DNA of 64,000 nt. Source: Lates calcarifer (lineage: Eukaryota > Chordata > Actinopteri > Centropomidae). The notes below the pieces were generated by a model that saw only the letters and a program-made list of their open reading frames with translations, was not told the DNA's origin and made no database searches. The translations under genes and the position numbers were made by a program. Positions 62,866-64,000 of the stretch are shown piece after piece (the stretch's first letter is position 1; every line of letters starts with the position of its first letter). Location: contig NC_066850.1 of the NCBI RefSeq assembly GCF_001640805.2, positions 19,126,276 to 19,190,275 on the forward strand, written 5' to 3'.

Positions 62866-64000
62866 GGCCAGTGAGTCAACACCTGCGTTTTACTTCTTTC
62901 TGTCGCTGATAAAGCTCACAATTAACAAATGCTGTCTCCAGCGAAAGGAGAGGAGAAAATGACAATTCAGCCACTTTAATATGAATGTTTGTTAAATTCG
63001 AATGGTTGTGAATGATCTGGGTGTATGGAAACGGTCAGCGGCCGACCGGGATATTTTCCCTTATGAGGACTCACAGTGAGTCCCGCGTCTGAAAGTCCTC
63101 CTGTCTCGGCTTCTGCTCGCTCATTAAGCTCAGAATTATCAAATGCTGTCTCCAGTGAACGGAGAAGAGAAGATGAGATTTCAGCCACTTTACTATGAAT
63201 ATTGGTCCAATTCTAATTTTCATGAACTATAGGGATGTATGGAAACAGTCCGTGACCGAGGGGAAACATTTTCCCGTCTGTGGACTCACAGTGAACCCCG
63301 TCTGAAAGTCCTCCTGTCTCGGCTTCTGCTCGCTCACTAAGCTCAGAATGAAAAACTGCTGTCTAGTGAAAGGAGAGGAGAAAATAAAATCTCAGCCAAT
63401 TTAATAAAAGTGTTTGTCAAATTCTAATGTTCATCAACAATCTGGATGTATGAAAGTGGCCGACCGGGATATTTTTCCCTTCTGTGGACTCACACTGAGT
63501 ATGGTATCTGAAAGTCTTCGTGTATCCGCTTCTGCTCTCTCTAAGCTCAGAATTATCAAATGCTATCTCCAGTGAACGGAGAAGAGAAGATGAGATTTCA
63601 GCCACTTTACTATGAATATTGGTCCAATTCTAATTTTCATGAACTATAGGGATGTATGGAAACAGTCCGTGACCGAGGGGAAACATTATCCCGTCTGTGG
63701 ACTCACAGTGAACCCCGTCTGAAAGTCCTCCTGTCACGGCTTCTGCTCACAGTGAGTCCCGCATCTGAAAGTCCTGCTGTCTCGGCTTCTGCTCACAGCG
63801 AGTCCCGCGTCTGAAGGTCCTCCTGTCTCGGCTTCTGCTCGCTCATTAAGTTTAGAATGAAAAACTGCTGTCTAGTGAAAGGAGAGGAGAAAGTCAAATC
63901 TCATTCACGTTTATATGAATATTGGTCAAATTCTATTGTTCATGTACAGTCGGGATGTATGGAAACTGTGAGCCGCCGAGGGGGATCTTTTTCCCGTCTG
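62866..64000. repeat. Second-type higher-order repeat, next copy, cut by window edge
   Basis: Repeats 58340-59470 in order with few differences; where they differ, this copy usually has the regular monomer length (for example TCTGTGGACTCACAG here, TCTGTGACTCACAG in the first copy). The array continues beyond the window. Confidence 0.9.

Noticed and set aside
39338..63605. Dozens of repeated short ORFs as a gene family
   Set aside because: They overlap on both strands, follow the satellite period and have no domain or splice context; repetition alone explains them.
39170..64000. CRISPR array
   Set aside because: Repeats and intervening sequence are both repeated in kilobase units, units are about 212 bp, and the DNA is clearly vertebrate.

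Overview
This is vertebrate, almost certainly teleost (probably percomorph), nuclear DNA. It is AT-rich and intron-like, with no prokaryote-style coding. It is full of fish repeats: tRNA-derived SINEs of the AFC/percomorph type, L2-like LINEs with the usual fish 3' tail, Tc1-like and pogo-like DNA transposons, BEL/Pao and Ty3/Gypsy LTR elements. The only host gene I can support is hmga2, on the minus strand.

1-19.2 kb: three coding exons of hmga2, each with one AT-hook and consensus splice sites: exon 1 at 19080-19187, exon 2 at 18110-18196, exon 3 at 10133-10183. Together they encode the first 82 residues. The last exons (spacer and acidic tail) were not found and probably lie to the left, so 1-10132 reads as intron 3. 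The introns hold SINEs, LINE fragments, two Tc1-like remnants, a pogo-like deletion derivative with matching ends, a near complete but decayed L2-like LINE and several microsatellites. A CpG-rich stretch at 19.06-19.56 kb covers exon 1 and the likely promoter.

19.2-35 kb: a graveyard of mobile elements upstream of hmga2. In order: an imperfect inverted repeat; a BEL/Pao element with recognisable LTRs (a SINE sits inside the left LTR and an L2 tail inside pol); an LTR element whose interior is a 63-bp minisatellite with no pol; a minus-strand Ty3/Gypsy gag/RT fragment; then two plus-strand pseudogenes, one transposase-like and one resembling the SAMD3-like/PB1-like multicopy fish family, side by side.

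35-64 kb: a satellite array running off the right edge. The basic monomer is about 212 bp. At 35.0-39.1 kb the monomers are divergent, broken by a nested insertion and a unique spacer. From about 39.2 kb they are homogenised into higher-order repeats. Successive units measure 3355, 3823, 2869 and 3826 bp, and their size differences match in-register losses of 468 and 954 bp. A second higher-order unit of about 4.53 kb starts near 58.3 kb. Many monomers carry a 17-bp dyad, and a 46-bp partial monomer is locally re-amplified. Between about 56.5 and 61.7 kb many one-base indels and a scrambled 0.6-kb segment suggest poor assembly consensus. Short ORFs recur throughout the array but look like by-products of repetition.
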